The notes under the pieces are model-generated. The model was not told the DNA's origin. It searched no databases and saw only the letters and a list, made by a program, of their open reading frames with translations. This document shows positions 35,695 through 44,981 of a stretch of DNA of 64,000 nucleotides, piece by piece. The stretch covers positions 1-64,000 of the forward strand of contig NZ_JAATOO010000023.1 of assembly GCF_011806575.1 (NCBI RefSeq), in the 5' to 3' direction. How positions within the stretch are numbered: the stretch's first letter is position 1; each line of letters starts with the position of its first letter. Made by a program: the position numbers and the translations under genes. The stretch is from Vibrio hepatarius (GTDB lineage: Bacteria > Pseudomonadota > Gammaproteobacteria > Enterobacterales > Vibrionaceae).

Positions 35695-35883
35695 GAATAT
35701 TCCTTTACACAAAAATCAAAGCAAACATGAAATAACGCACTGGTGCAACAATGTGCTTATTATTTAAACCGTTGGTCGTTCGTTATTTCGCGAAATGAAA
35801 GAGGTTAATACTGTTTGTAAGCATCTATTCGATCGATATGTTTACATATGATCAATAAATTGGCATTTATTATATAAATGAGA

Positions 35884-35912
35884 TTGATTTTTACAATGGT
35901 ATTGATAATAAT
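35884..35912 (+). promoter_or_regulatory. Predicted flp promoter
   Basis: TTGATT (35884-35889), a 17-base spacer and AATAAT (35907-35912) give a sigma-70-type match about 50 bases upstream of flp. The region is AT-rich. Confidence 0.55.
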
Positions 35913-35917
35913 TCTCA
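35903..35917. promoter_or_regulatory. Candidate Fur box overlapping the flp promoter
   Basis: TGATAATAATTCTCA matches the 7-1-7 Fur consensus TGATAATnATTATCA at 13 of 14 defined positions. It overlaps the predicted -10 element, the normal place for iron-dependent repression. Confidence 0.6.
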
Positions 35918-35960
35918 TAACAAAAGAAAGATACATGATTTTTAGAAAGGAATTGGTTTG

Positions 35961-36161
35961 ATGAATGGTTTTGTAGCTTTGATTGAGCGTTATATACACG
36001 ATGAAGAAGGGGCAACTGCGATTGAATATGGCATTCTCGCAGCCGGGTTAGCAGCAGGGATATTAGCGATATTTGGTTCTGATGGCTTATTTATCAGTGC
36101 CTTAAAAGAAAAGTTTCAAACAATCATTGATGGTATGAACATGGGGTCTGGTGGCGAGTAA
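35961..36161 (+). CDS. flp: Flp major pilin prepilin (66 aa)
   Basis: The subunit of the Tad (Flp) type IVb pilus. A short leader (about 18 residues) ends in EEGATAIEYG, where the prepilin peptidase cuts after Gly; the Glu five residues after the cut and the adjacent Tyr are the Flp motif. A hydrophobic helix follows (ILAAGLAAGILAIF). ATG 35961 with GAAAGG upstream is preferred over an in-frame TTG at 35958. It is the first gene of the operon, and its end overlaps tadV. Confidence 0.95.
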   Translation: MNGFVALIERYIHDEEGATAIEYGILAAGLAAGILAIFGSDGLFISALKEKFQTIIDGMNMGSGGE

Positions 36162-36591
36162 TTCTTATTTTTTATTGCAAATTATAACGGTGATCTTGTT
36201 GTTTTCTATTGCATTAAGCGATGTGTCTCAGCGTAAGGTTCCCAATATATTTTTGCTTTTGTTGTTGAGCGTTTGTGTCGTTGTTACGCCTTTTTCTCTT
36301 CACTCATTTCTAGTCGGAATCACAATAGTGGTCTTTGGGTTGGTGGCTTTCCACTGCCGTTGGCTGGGGGCTGGAGACAGTAAATTGTTGGCAATATGCG
36401 CCTACGCCTCATTGGAACAATGGTATTGGTTGCTATTAAAAACCGCTTTGTTAGGCGGAGTATTAAGCGTGGCGTATTGGTTGTTTAACTACTTCGCGTT
36501 AAGGGGAGTAATTGCGGCAAAACCGCAAACAACCGTGCCTTATGCAGTCGCGATATGCATCGCCGCAACCACCACTATTCACTATATGTAG
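36151..36591 (+). CDS. tadV: Prepilin peptidase TadV/CpaA (146 aa)
   Basis: An A24-family aspartyl membrane protease that processes Flp and the pseudopilins TadE/TadF. The two catalytic Asp motifs are ALSDVSQRKVPN and WLGAGDSKLLA. There are about four to five membrane helices. It lacks the N-terminal methylase domain of PilD, as expected for TadV. It starts with GTG 36151 inside the flp end. Confidence 0.92.
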   Translation: MASNSYFLLQIITVILLFSIALSDVSQRKVPNIFLLLLLSVCVVVTPFSLHSFLVGITIVVFGLVAFHCRWLGAGDSKLLAICAYASLEQWYWLLLKTALLGGVLSVAYWLFNYFALRGVIAAKPQTTVPYAVAICIAATTTIHYM

Positions 36592-36603
36592 TTTATACCC
36601 ATC

Positions 36604-37494
36604 ATGAAAAAGTTAATTTTTGTGCTACTCGGGGGCGCGACCTTGGTCGCAATGCTGTTGGTGGCATGGCAGAGTTCAACGCCAACTCATTCAGATAAAC
36701 CCGCCGACGTGGCGGTAGAAGAGAAAGCCGTTGTACCGAGAATCTTAGTCGCGAAATATGCCATCCAAGCGGGTGCCTTACTGAGGGCAGAAGATTTCCG
36801 TTGGGCACCAATGCCAACCGACAGTAATACGCAGCTTAATGACGTGTTTCTTGAAGGCTTTATCAAACCTGATGTGCTTAAAGGCAGCTTGTTAACTCGT
36901 CGCGTCGCAGCCAATCAACCGCTTGCAGTCTCAGACATTATCCGCCCAGAACAGAATCAATACATGTCCGCGATGCTTTCGCCAGGCATGCGAGCGGTCA
37001 CGCTGGAGATGAGCTTGGCAGGGATGAACTATGACTTGCTAAGACCGGGCAATTACGTCGATGTCATCTTAACCAGTGAAAATGAGCATGCATCCGAGAA
37101 AGGCTTTGGCGAAGTCACCAAGCGCGCAACCAGCGTGATTCTCGAAAATACGCGTCTGCTCGCGATCAACAACACGCTGACTGACATTGTCAGCGGACCA
37201 AAACTTCAAAATAGCAACGACATGTCGATGGTTGGCGGTGACGCTTTACCGATCACATTCGAAGTCACTCCAGAAGGGGCGCAACGTTTGTTGTTAGCAA
37301 AAACGTTGGGGGACTTATCGCTAATCTTACGCGGCGTTCAGCAGGAAGAACCGTCAGTGATGACATCAAGCGTTGCCACCCTGTGGGATGAACAGTTGTC
37401 GGACAACCATCATCCGGACCGCAAGCCTCAGCACACCATTCGTATTTTCAGTGGCGAAGATATTCGTACCCAAGAAAAGAGCACAACGAGATAA
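36604..37494 (+). CDS. rcpC: Flp pilus assembly protein RcpC/CpaB (296 aa)
   Basis: A periplasmic, membrane-anchored assembly factor. It has an N-terminal hydrophobic anchor (LIFVLLGGATLVAMLLVAW) and then a SAF/CpaB domain (VPRILVAKYAIQAGALLRAED and GMRAVTLEMSLAG, with LRPGNYVDVI). RcpC/CpaB is thought to stabilise or gate the secretin. It precedes the secretin gene by 3 bases. Confidence 0.9.
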   Translation: MKKLIFVLLGGATLVAMLLVAWQSSTPTHSDKPADVAVEEKAVVPRILVAKYAIQAGALLRAEDFRWAPMPTDSNTQLNDVFLEGFIKPDVLKGSLLTRRVAANQPLAVSDIIRPEQNQYMSAMLSPGMRAVTLEMSLAGMNYDLLRPGNYVDVILTSENEHASEKGFGEVTKRATSVILENTRLLAINNTLTDIVSGPKLQNSNDMSMVGGDALPITFEVTPEGAQRLLLAKTLGDLSLILRGVQQEEPSVMTSSVATLWDEQLSDNHHPDRKPQHTIRIFSGEDIRTQEKSTTR

Positions 37495-37497
37495 ATC

Positions 37498-38922
37498 ATG
37501 TCTTTGCTTCGAAATTTTATACTTTACGTATCGTTGGCATTGTTTGCTTCACCGTGGGCGTTAGCAGCAAGCCAGACCTTGAATCTCACTATCAACCAAA
37601 ACCGTCTGATCACGGTGGCCGATGATGTGAAAGATATTTTTGTTTCTGACCCAGAGTTGGTCGTGGTCCACGCACCTTCCAACCGTCACGTGATGGTGTC
37701 GGGCAAAGCCTTAGGCGAAACCGACATCTTAGTGCTCGGAGACAATGCCCGTACACTGGCGCACTACAAAATAGTGGTAGCGGCCGATCTGTTTGACCTA
37801 GAACGAGCGGTGCAACACGCGTTTCCCGATGCTCAAGTAACGTTTGTACACAGCAAAGGGGCTATTGTTGCGATGGGCGAAGTGGCCAATGCACTTCAGG
37901 CGCACGAGATCCTAAGCATAGCGTCAGGGTTTGCTAAAGGGCTACAAGAAGTAGACGAGCAAACCTTAGCAGCGCCAACGAGCGAAAGTGGTAGTAGTGG
38001 CGGCCGTGGTGAAGGTATGGCAAAACCGGGCGGTGGCATGGGCGTCTATCCATTGGTGGTTAACCAGCTTAAAACCGCAGGTAGCGCCCAAGTGAACATT
38101 TCGGTACGCATTGTCGAAATGGAACGCTCGACCAGTGAACAGTTAGGTCTGCGCTGGAGTTCGATCGGTAATATGCGCTGGGGGACATGGGACACATTGC
38201 AGACGGCGCTGGGTGTGACTCCAGGCAATAAATTTCCTTCCAACACATTACCCGATGGAAATGGTCAGCATGGCTTGAATGTCATCATCGATGCTTTGGT
38301 TGAAGACAGTTTGGTCAACGTGTTGGCTGAACCTAATCTGACGGCAAAATCAGGTGAAGCGGCAACCTTTATGTCGGGGGGCGAGTTTCCTTTCCCTGTC
38401 GACAACAGTGACGACGGTGTGAGTATCGAGTTTAAACGCTTTGGTATTTCTTTAGAGCTGACCCCGACAGTGCTGAGTAACAAACAAATCAGTCTTACCG
38501 TCGCACCGGAAGTTTCTACGCTGAGTCGTGAGCACAGCGTCTCTATTGCCGGTGTCGAAGTTCCCGGTATTGAAAGCCGCCGCGCTACGACAACGATTGA
38601 GTTGGCTGATGGTCAGAGCTTTGCGCTGGCTGGCCTGGTGCGAACCTATCAAGACCATAAAATCGAAGCACTGCCATTTCTAGGCGAAATTCCTTTCCTT
38701 GCGCCACTGTTCAGTAGCAACAGCTTTAAGAACTCAGAAAGTGAGTTAGTCATCATCGCGACCGCTCACTTAGTTGAGCCAACCAGCGACCCGAGCGAAT
38801 TGACGACGCCGCTCGACCGATTCCGTCCCGCCAATCGATTCGAACGTCTGTTCCTACGCGATATGGGTGATGACCATGACGCCAATCAGCGTCTGTTTGG
38901 TAACTATGGATACAACTATTAA
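37498..38922 (+). CDS. rcpA: Outer-membrane secretin RcpA/CpaC (474 aa)
   Basis: The Tad pilus secretin. The signal peptide is at residues 1-25 (ending ALAASQ). The N0-like/BON region follows (TVADDVKDIFVSDPELV). A glycine-rich linker (SGSSGGRGEG) separates it from the secretin domain, which has NVLAEPNLTAKSGEAATFMSG and VPGIESRRATTTIELADGQSF. It would form the multimeric outer-membrane pore through which the pilus exits. Confidence 0.94.
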   Translation: MSLLRNFILYVSLALFASPWALAASQTLNLTINQNRLITVADDVKDIFVSDPELVVVHAPSNRHVMVSGKALGETDILVLGDNARTLAHYKIVVAADLFDLERAVQHAFPDAQVTFVHSKGAIVAMGEVANALQAHEILSIASGFAKGLQEVDEQTLAAPTSESGSSGGRGEGMAKPGGGMGVYPLVVNQLKTAGSAQVNISVRIVEMERSTSEQLGLRWSSIGNMRWGTWDTLQTALGVTPGNKFPSNTLPDGNGQHGLNVIIDALVEDSLVNVLAEPNLTAKSGEAATFMSGGEFPFPVDNSDDGVSIEFKRFGISLELTPTVLSNKQISLTVAPEVSTLSREHSVSIAGVEVPGIESRRATTTIELADGQSFALAGLVRTYQDHKIEALPFLGEIPFLAPLFSSNSFKNSESELVIIATAHLVEPTSDPSELTTPLDRFRPANRFERLFLRDMGDDHDANQRLFGNYGYNY

Positions 38923-38930
38923 GGATGATG

Positions 38931-39488
38931 ATGAAATTCGCGAAATTGGCTTTGAGCACGTTGCCCCTTTTATTGGTGGTTGGTTGTCAGCGTCCGTACG
39001 AAACAGGCACGCATTCAACCTTTCAGGACAAAACCTCATTTAAGACAACCGCAGCCAACATTGAGTTAGACCTGAAAAATATTTTGAGCCCAGTAAACAA
39101 ACGTGAAGAACAGGGGCATATTCGCCTTTCGTTGCAAGGTGGGAATTTGGACTCACAGACTCAACAAAAGCTACGCACTCAGTTGAGTGATTACTTTCAG
39201 TTACCAGTAGAGCTGACGTATCAGTCGGATAAGCAGAATCAGATCGCTGGTGAACTCGAAGTGAAATTGGTTCGGGGTACGTGTCGCTACAACCGTCAGT
39301 CGTTACCTGTCTCGGCGCACGCCTGCCAGCAATTACGCAATCAATACCAGAGTGTTGTCAACAAATCGGCATGGCGCCACGGTGAAGAGTATCAAGAGCA
39401 GAACAGCGCTCTGACGACCGGGGCGGTACAACGTTTGTTCAACAACCAGCTTAAATCGGCAGAAAGACAGCCAGTGACAGGAGAGTAA
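38931..39488 (+). CDS. CpaD-like pilus lipoprotein (185 aa)
   Basis: A lipoprotein (LLLVVGCQRPYE lipobox at about residue 19) in the position normally held by CpaD/RcpB, between the secretin and tadZ. The rest is soluble periplasmic with two further Cys (GTCRYNR and ACQQL) that may form a disulfide. There are three adjacent ATG codons (38925, 38928, 38931); the third is correctly spaced from AAGGA at 38920-38924. The CpaD assignment is by position and type, not by clear motif. Confidence 0.78.
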   Translation: MKFAKLALSTLPLLLVVGCQRPYETGTHSTFQDKTSFKTTAANIELDLKNILSPVNKREEQGHIRLSLQGGNLDSQTQQKLRTQLSDYFQLPVELTYQSDKQNQIAGELEVKLVRGTCRYNRQSLPVSAHACQQLRNQYQSVVNKSAWRHGEEYQEQNSALTTGAVQRLFNNQLKSAERQPVTGE

Positions 39489-39491
39489 GTC

Positions 39492-40619
39492 GTGACTGAA
39501 AGAGTATTTAATGTTGTCGCGTTTGTTCTCGATAGCCATAGCCAACAAGTGCTTGAGCAGCTAAAAGGTGACTTGACCACGCAAGACATTCAGGTGAACA
39601 AAGGCGATATCGAAGCGGCTAGGCTCTGGTGTGTCAAACAGGGTGCACCTGACTTGCTCATCGTTGACGGCGGTGACTGTCTGGGATTGGAAGCTGCGCT
39701 GCGTAAGCTGGCGGAGTATTGTCCGCCACAGATGAAGCTGATCGTCTTGGGTAAAAAACAAGAAGTCGCCTTGTACCGTAGCCTTATGTTCTCGGGTGTG
39801 AACGACTACCACACCACGCCGTTAGATGCCGATGCGATTCGATTAAGCTTACTGCATCTTCAAGGGCACCAAGTGGCCAAGCCATTGCGTCAGGGGCGTG
39901 TGATTTGTGTACTTGGCAGTACGGGTGGGTGTGGCGCGAGTACCATCGCGGCGAACTTGGGGTACTTCTTAGCCGAGCAACAACATCAGTTTGTTGCCTT
40001 AGTTGATTTTGACCTGTTCCACAGCCAACACCCAATCCTATTGGGTGCCGATTATGACCCGCATCTGGAGCACATCATTGCCGACGCTGAGCGTATCGAC
40101 GAAACCTTATTGGCGCACAGTAGCCAACAACTCACCAAGCGTTTGCATTTGTTTTATGGTCAGGATAGTCAACTGCCACATGATGACGTGCAGCAACCCG
40201 CAGAGACAATCCAAGCGCTGGCGGAGCACTACGCAACAGTGATTGTGGACGTACCGAACCTTAATCACCCTGCGATGCCTGCGATCGTAGAGCAGGCTGA
40301 CAACTGCATTTTTGTCACTGACTACAGCCTGAACAGCTTCCGCTATCTGGCCAAGCTCCGCGCCAATACGCCGTTGAAACACCAGCGACAAATCTTAGTC
40401 GGCAACTTGTGCCGCCACGGTAAAGGTCGAGTGCCTAAACAGGAAATCACCAAAGCGCTGGGGTTGGAGTTGAGCGTTGAACTGCCGTTTGATGCCAAAG
40501 CGTTCGATAAAGCGGAAAGAGAAGGCAAACCACTGTTGGCTGAGCGTTCAAAATTCAGCAAAAAAATCCACCAGTTAGGGCAAGTGCTGGGTGCCGCTTC
40601 GGCAGAACAGAAAGGGTAA
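39492..40619 (+). CDS. tadZ: Pilus localisation ATPase TadZ/CpaE (375 aa)
   Basis: A ParA/MinD-like protein that places the Tad machine in the cell. An N-terminal receiver-like domain (about 1-125) is followed by an ATPase domain with a deviant Walker A loop (GSTGGCGASTIAANLGYFL) and VALVDFDLFH, then VIVDVPN. It starts with GTG 39492. The deviant P-loop is usual for TadZ. Confidence 0.92.
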   Translation: MTERVFNVVAFVLDSHSQQVLEQLKGDLTTQDIQVNKGDIEAARLWCVKQGAPDLLIVDGGDCLGLEAALRKLAEYCPPQMKLIVLGKKQEVALYRSLMFSGVNDYHTTPLDADAIRLSLLHLQGHQVAKPLRQGRVICVLGSTGGCGASTIAANLGYFLAEQQHQFVALVDFDLFHSQHPILLGADYDPHLEHIIADAERIDETLLAHSSQQLTKRLHLFYGQDSQLPHDDVQQPAETIQALAEHYATVIVDVPNLNHPAMPAIVEQADNCIFVTDYSLNSFRYLAKLRANTPLKHQRQILVGNLCRHGKGRVPKQEITKALGLELSVELPFDAKAFDKAEREGKPLLAERSKFSKKIHQLGQVLGAASAEQKG

Positions 40620-40623
40620 GTCG

Positions 40624-41925
40624 ATGTTTAAGCAAGATGTGTTAATCCACAAGACCCGCAGCCACGAACTGCTTTCGATGACGGATGACGCCAAAAGTGC
40701 GTTTTACGAACTGGTCGATCCATCGATCGCTGCGAGTTTATCCCGTGATGATCTGCTGCCGCGTGTCAAAGATGCACTCAATACCATTTCTGGACGGAAA
40801 ATGTTGCCTTATAACCGTCAGGAGCTGGCAGTTTTAGGACTACAATTGGTCGATGAAATGGTCGGTATCGGTCCCATTCAACCGTTACTCGAGGATCCGG
40901 ATGTGTCCGACATCTTGGTGAATGGTCCTGAAACCATTTACGTCGAACGACGCGGCAAGCTAGAAAAAACCGATATTCGTTTCCGCGATGCCAAACATGT
41001 ACTGAACGTTGCCCAGCGGATTGTCAATGCGATTGGCCGCCGGGTAGATGAATCCAATCCGATGGTAGATGCACGCCTAAAAGACGGCAGTCGCGTCAAT
41101 GTGATCGCGCCGCCTCTGGCGTTGCATGGAACCTGCATTTCGATCCGTAAATTTCCTGCGAGTAAGTTGATGTTGTCGAATCTGGTCGACAACGACAGCT
41201 TGTCAGAGCAAATGGCGGAATTCCTCGCACTGGCGACCTATTGCCGCTGCAACATATTAATTTCCGGTGGTACAGGTTCGGGTAAAACGACCTTATTGAA
41301 TGCGCTGAGTCGGCACATCAGTGAAGACGAACGTATTCTGACCATCGAAGATGCTGCCGAACTATCCTTGGCGCAGCCACATTGGGTACCGCTTGAGACC
41401 CGCAATGCCAGCACCGAAGGCAACGGCGAGGTAACGGTGCGTGATTTGGTGAAAAACGCACTGCGTATGCGTCCAGATCGTATCGTGCTTGGTGAAGTTC
41501 GCGGTGCGGAAGCGTTTGACATGTTGCAAGCGATGAATACCGGCCATGATGGTTCGTTGTGTACCTTGCACGCCAACAATCCACAAGATGCGATTGTGCG
41601 CTTAACCAATATGCTGCAAATGGGCGGAGAACGTTTATCCGACCATATTATCCGCAGCCAGATTGTCAGTGCGATTGATTTAGTGGTGCAACTCGAGCGG
41701 ATGCGCGATGGGCGTCGTCGGATTACTGCCATCAGTGAAGTAGTTGGTATGAAAGGTGAGCAGATCGAGCTAAGCCCGGTGTTCCGCTTCGAACTGACCC
41801 GTGCCGAGCAGCAGAATATCTACGGCCGCTTTACCGCTCAGTCAATTTCTCCCACCTTGCTGGATAAAGCGGCTCATTTTGCCAAAGAAGAGGCATTGCG
41901 CCACTGCGTGGAGGCGCCACAGTGA
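40624..41925 (+). CDS. tadA: Pilus assembly ATPase TadA/CpaF (433 aa)
   Basis: A hexameric secretion ATPase that powers Flp pilus extension and, in Tad systems, probably retraction. Walker A is ISGGTGSGKTTLLNALS; the Asp box is LTIEDAAELSL; Walker B lies at DRIVLGEVRGAEAFDML; the His box is GHDGSLCTLHANN. ATG 40624 with AAAGGGTAAG upstream is used; the open frame extends into tadZ. The stop overlaps the tadB start. Confidence 0.97.
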   Translation: MFKQDVLIHKTRSHELLSMTDDAKSAFYELVDPSIAASLSRDDLLPRVKDALNTISGRKMLPYNRQELAVLGLQLVDEMVGIGPIQPLLEDPDVSDILVNGPETIYVERRGKLEKTDIRFRDAKHVLNVAQRIVNAIGRRVDESNPMVDARLKDGSRVNVIAPPLALHGTCISIRKFPASKLMLSNLVDNDSLSEQMAEFLALATYCRCNILISGGTGSGKTTLLNALSRHISEDERILTIEDAAELSLAQPHWVPLETRNASTEGNGEVTVRDLVKNALRMRPDRIVLGEVRGAEAFDMLQAMNTGHDGSLCTLHANNPQDAIVRLTNMLQMGGERLSDHIIRSQIVSAIDLVVQLERMRDGRRRITAISEVVGMKGEQIELSPVFRFELTRAEQQNIYGRFTAQSISPTLLDKAAHFAKEEALRHCVEAPQ

Positions 41926-42821
41926 AGTTACTGATCATCATTATGGCGGTTTGGATTGTCGCAGGTGCGCTGCTGTGGCGCATGATTCAACGTCAGGATC
42001 ACTGGCAGCGTCAACTCAGACGCTACACGTTGCTGAACTTGGAGGCCAGTGCTGCCCAGCGTCCGCCTTTTTGGTGCGAATGGGTGTGGTATCAGAACCT
42101 ACAAACCTTTGTCAGCCCGGAAAAGTTAAAGCAGTGGCAACTTGGTGTCGTCGCATCGCTCGTTGTCGCGCCAGCTTTACTCAGTTTTAACGGTATGGAC
42201 TGGTATGTGGCCTTGCCGCTGAGCGTGAGTACCGTGCTGTTGGTTGTATGGTTTGCTTATCAACAATTGCAACAAAAAGCCAAAGACCAGTTTCGCGATG
42301 AACTGCCGGATGTCATTGACGGTTTAATCCGCGCTTTGCGTGTTGGTGCTCCGATGGTTGATGTGTTTCATGAGATGGCTCAGCAACACCAAGACGTGAC
42401 CGCGCGCCTGTTTGACAACATGCACGACGAACTGAAAGTCGGTCAGACTCTGGATGAAGTGATGAAAAACGCCGCTCAACGTATGCCAATTGCTGAGTTT
42501 CGTTTTCTTACTATCGTGCTGAGCTTACAGCAGGAAACGGGAGGGCGCTTAACCGGAGTGCTGGAAAGGCTAGGGCACACATTGAGATCGAGAGCCGAAC
42601 TCAACGCCAGCATTCAAAGTATTACCTCTGAATCGCGTAACTCAGCCAAAGTACTCGCGGCACTGCCGATTTTGGTGTGTCTGGTGTTGTTTACTACTGG
42701 ACGTGAGCATTTTGATTTTCTGATGACCTCAAACGGCGGGCAAATCGTCATGGCGTATGTGGTGGGCAGTATTTTAGGTGGTTTGTATCTGATCCGCCGT
42801 ATGACTCAGTTAAAAGGATAG
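41922..42821 (+). CDS. tadB: Inner-membrane platform protein TadB (299 aa)
   Basis: A GspF/PilC-type polytopic platform protein. It has an N-terminal helix, a helix near residue 85, a cytoplasmic T2SSF domain (DELPDVIDGLIRALRVGAPM and RFLTIVLSLQQETGGRL), and C-terminal helices. It starts with GTG 41922 overlapping the tadA TGA and partners with TadC. Confidence 0.95.
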   Translation: MKLLIIIMAVWIVAGALLWRMIQRQDHWQRQLRRYTLLNLEASAAQRPPFWCEWVWYQNLQTFVSPEKLKQWQLGVVASLVVAPALLSFNGMDWYVALPLSVSTVLLVVWFAYQQLQQKAKDQFRDELPDVIDGLIRALRVGAPMVDVFHEMAQQHQDVTARLFDNMHDELKVGQTLDEVMKNAAQRMPIAEFRFLTIVLSLQQETGGRLTGVLERLGHTLRSRAELNASIQSITSESRNSAKVLAALPILVCLVLFTTGREHFDFLMTSNGGQIVMAYVVGSILGGLYLIRRMTQLKG

Positions 42822-42824
42822 CGC

Positions 42825-43745
42825 ATGGAACAGTGGATCCTCTCATCAATGACGCTAGTCAGCTTACTGGGAGTAGGTGTAGTGGGCATGTTTGTCTTGG
42901 TGTGGTTGTTTCTATCGCAGCAATCACAAAGCCGTTGGCAACTGCAATGTGCGCGTTATTTAAAACTGAGTGATGACAACGCGATAGTAGAGCGTTCTTC
43001 GTCTTCATTTCTTGTCGGCCTAGGGGTGCTATACCCGGTGTCGGAGAAAGAGAAATCCCGTTTGCAGCAGATGTTGGAACACGCGGGCATCGCGTCGTCT
43101 AAGGCTTTGAACACGGTACGTGGTGCCAAACTCTTTTTGGGTTTGTTGAGTGCGGGGGCGGCGTTGGTTTGGCAGGCTGTTCAAGGGGAGTTGGTCGATG
43201 CATACACCTTAATGATGACCCTAATTGGTTACGTTGTGGGCTCCAATTTACCCGAGTATTGGCTGCGCCGTCAGGCGATGCAAGCGCAACAAAAGCAGCA
43301 ACAGGTTGTGCCTGACGCGATAGACCTGATGGTGATCAGCGTTGAAGCTGGACTGTCGCTGGAAAGGGCGTTGGAAAAAGTCGGCCGATATCTGTTGGAT
43401 GTTGAACCGATGCTGGCGCGGCAGATGTTGCGCACCCACGCCGAAATTCAAGTTCGGGGCGAATCCGCACAGTGCCTGAAAAAGCTGGCGTGGCGAACCG
43501 GATTGAAAGAGCTCGAACGTCTCGCTAGTACGCTGGCGATGGCCGAGCGATATGGTTCTCCATTGGCGGAAACCATGCGCACCATCAGTTCTGATGCAAG
43601 GCAGTTGCGCAAAATGGCGTTGCAAGAGCAGGCCGGTAAGTTGCCGGGACGCATTACGCTGATTCAAATGGCTTTCATTATGTTGCCATTGATGGTGCTG
43701 ATCGTTGCACCGACCATGAACCTGTTGTTGGAGAGTTTAAAATGA
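42825..43745 (+). CDS. tadC: Inner-membrane platform protein TadC (306 aa)
   Basis: The second half of the T2SSF platform. It has an N-terminal membrane helix, a cytoplasmic domain with VVPDAIDLMVISVEAGLSL and ALEKVGRYL, and a C-terminal helix ending in IMLPLMVLIVAPTMNLLLES. It starts 3 bases after tadB and overlaps tadD by four bases. Confidence 0.95.
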   Translation: MEQWILSSMTLVSLLGVGVVGMFVLVWLFLSQQSQSRWQLQCARYLKLSDDNAIVERSSSSFLVGLGVLYPVSEKEKSRLQQMLEHAGIASSKALNTVRGAKLFLGLLSAGAALVWQAVQGELVDAYTLMMTLIGYVVGSNLPEYWLRRQAMQAQQKQQQVVPDAIDLMVISVEAGLSLERALEKVGRYLLDVEPMLARQMLRTHAEIQVRGESAQCLKKLAWRTGLKELERLASTLAMAERYGSPLAETMRTISSDARQLRKMALQEQAGKLPGRITLIQMAFIMLPLMVLIVAPTMNLLLESLK

Positions 43746-44512
43746 TGACCACAAATCCGATCAAATGGCTGTTGTTGGTCTGTCTCAGCCCCTTGATATT
43801 CGGGTGTGCGACGGCAAGCAAAGTGAAAAAGCAAACCGAAGACAATACCCAAGCCCTTGCCGAGGCTGCGTTTAACTATGGTCAGTATGGAAAAGCGGAG
43901 CAGCAGTATCTGAAGTTGCTTGAACTGTCGCCGGACAACCTCAAATACCAAATGATGTTGGCTCGTAGTCAGTATCGTCAGGACAAGAAAGAAACCGCGA
44001 TGGCGAAATTGCGTTACGTCTGCGCGCATCCAGAAGCTATCTCGGCGCAGGCGTGTATGTACCTTGGCCGCTATTTGCTTAGCAATGGTCGTGTGACTGA
44101 AGCCACTGAAGCATATAGATTAGGTCTGCCCAAAGCGGACGAGCCACAGGTCGAAGCGCAACTGCATAACGGTTTAGGTATCGCGTTATTAGACAGTGAT
44201 GCTCAGCAAGCAAGAACCGCGTTGCAGCAAGCGATTATGCTCTCACCGGACAACCCTCATTTTCGTTCAAACTTGGCGATAAGTTATCTGCATGACAATC
44301 AGGTCGAGAAAGCACGCACAACGTTTTCGCCGTTATTGGCGTATCAGCAATTACCTCAACAGGTTGAGCTGAATTTCGCGCTGCTATTACTGGCGGAAGG
44401 CAACGAGGACCAAGCCCGAGCGCTACTAGCTCGTCATTTGCCAGCGAGTGAAGTCGAACGTGACCTCTCGCTGCTTAATGCGCGTTTGGCGGTAATGCGG
44501 AAGACCCAATGA
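43742..44512 (+). CDS. tadD: TPR lipoprotein TadD (256 aa)
   Basis: A pilotin-like lipoprotein: signal peptide with lipobox LSPLIFGC. Tetratricopeptide repeats start near residue 38 (AEAAFNYGQYGKAEQQYLKL, DNLKYQMMLARSQYRQ, GLGIALLDSDAQQA and FRSNLAISYLHDNQVEKA). TadD is required for secretin assembly or stability in other bacteria. ATG 43742 or 43745 may be used. Confidence 0.93.
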   Translation: MMTTNPIKWLLLVCLSPLIFGCATASKVKKQTEDNTQALAEAAFNYGQYGKAEQQYLKLLELSPDNLKYQMMLARSQYRQDKKETAMAKLRYVCAHPEAISAQACMYLGRYLLSNGRVTEATEAYRLGLPKADEPQVEAQLHNGLGIALLDSDAQQARTALQQAIMLSPDNPHFRSNLAISYLHDNQVEKARTTFSPLLAYQQLPQQVELNFALLLLAEGNEDQARALLARHLPASEVERDLSLLNARLAVMRKTQ

Positions 44513-44979
44513 GCCAGCGTCGTACTCGCCAGCGTGGTGTTATCAGTTTAGAAACGGCGCTGCTGTTTCCCGCTGTGTTAGCGGTGTTGTTAGCCTTCTT
44601 CGATATCACCCGAGTCCATTTGCAATACGGACTGTTGGAACACGCGATGCGTAGCTCGCTGCGGGTGCTGTTAGCCGAAGACTGGCGCGTTAAGCCGTTA
44701 AACCCCTCTGTTATCAAACGAATGATTGATGACAACAGTTACGGTTTTATCGACCAGGTCGATGTCAGCATTATTCGTTATGACTCGTTGGAAGAGTTGC
44801 TCCGGGTGGGGCAGGACGACGATGAGGTCAGCACGGTCTTTCGCCCAAGAGACCCGGTGTTTCAGGTGACCGCGACGCTCTCCACACAAATGGAAATCAG
44901 CCCGTTAGCCACGCTATACCCAGAACCTTTGGTATTTACTAGCACCTTGATTGCTTCACAGGACTTGTTGTTCGATTAA
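44509..44979 (+). CDS. tadE: Minor pseudopilin TadE (156 aa)
   Basis: A TadE-like protein. A short basic leader is followed by RGVISLETALLFPAVLAVLL, the TadE-type hydrophobic segment with the conserved Glu that TadV processes next to. The remainder is periplasmic. It overlaps the end of tadD by four bases. Confidence 0.9.
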   Translation: MSQRRTRQRGVISLETALLFPAVLAVLLAFFDITRVHLQYGLLEHAMRSSLRVLLAEDWRVKPLNPSVIKRMIDDNSYGFIDQVDVSIIRYDSLEELLRVGQDDDEVSTVFRPRDPVFQVTATLSTQMEISPLATLYPEPLVFTSTLIASQDLLFD

Positions 44980-44981
44980 CT

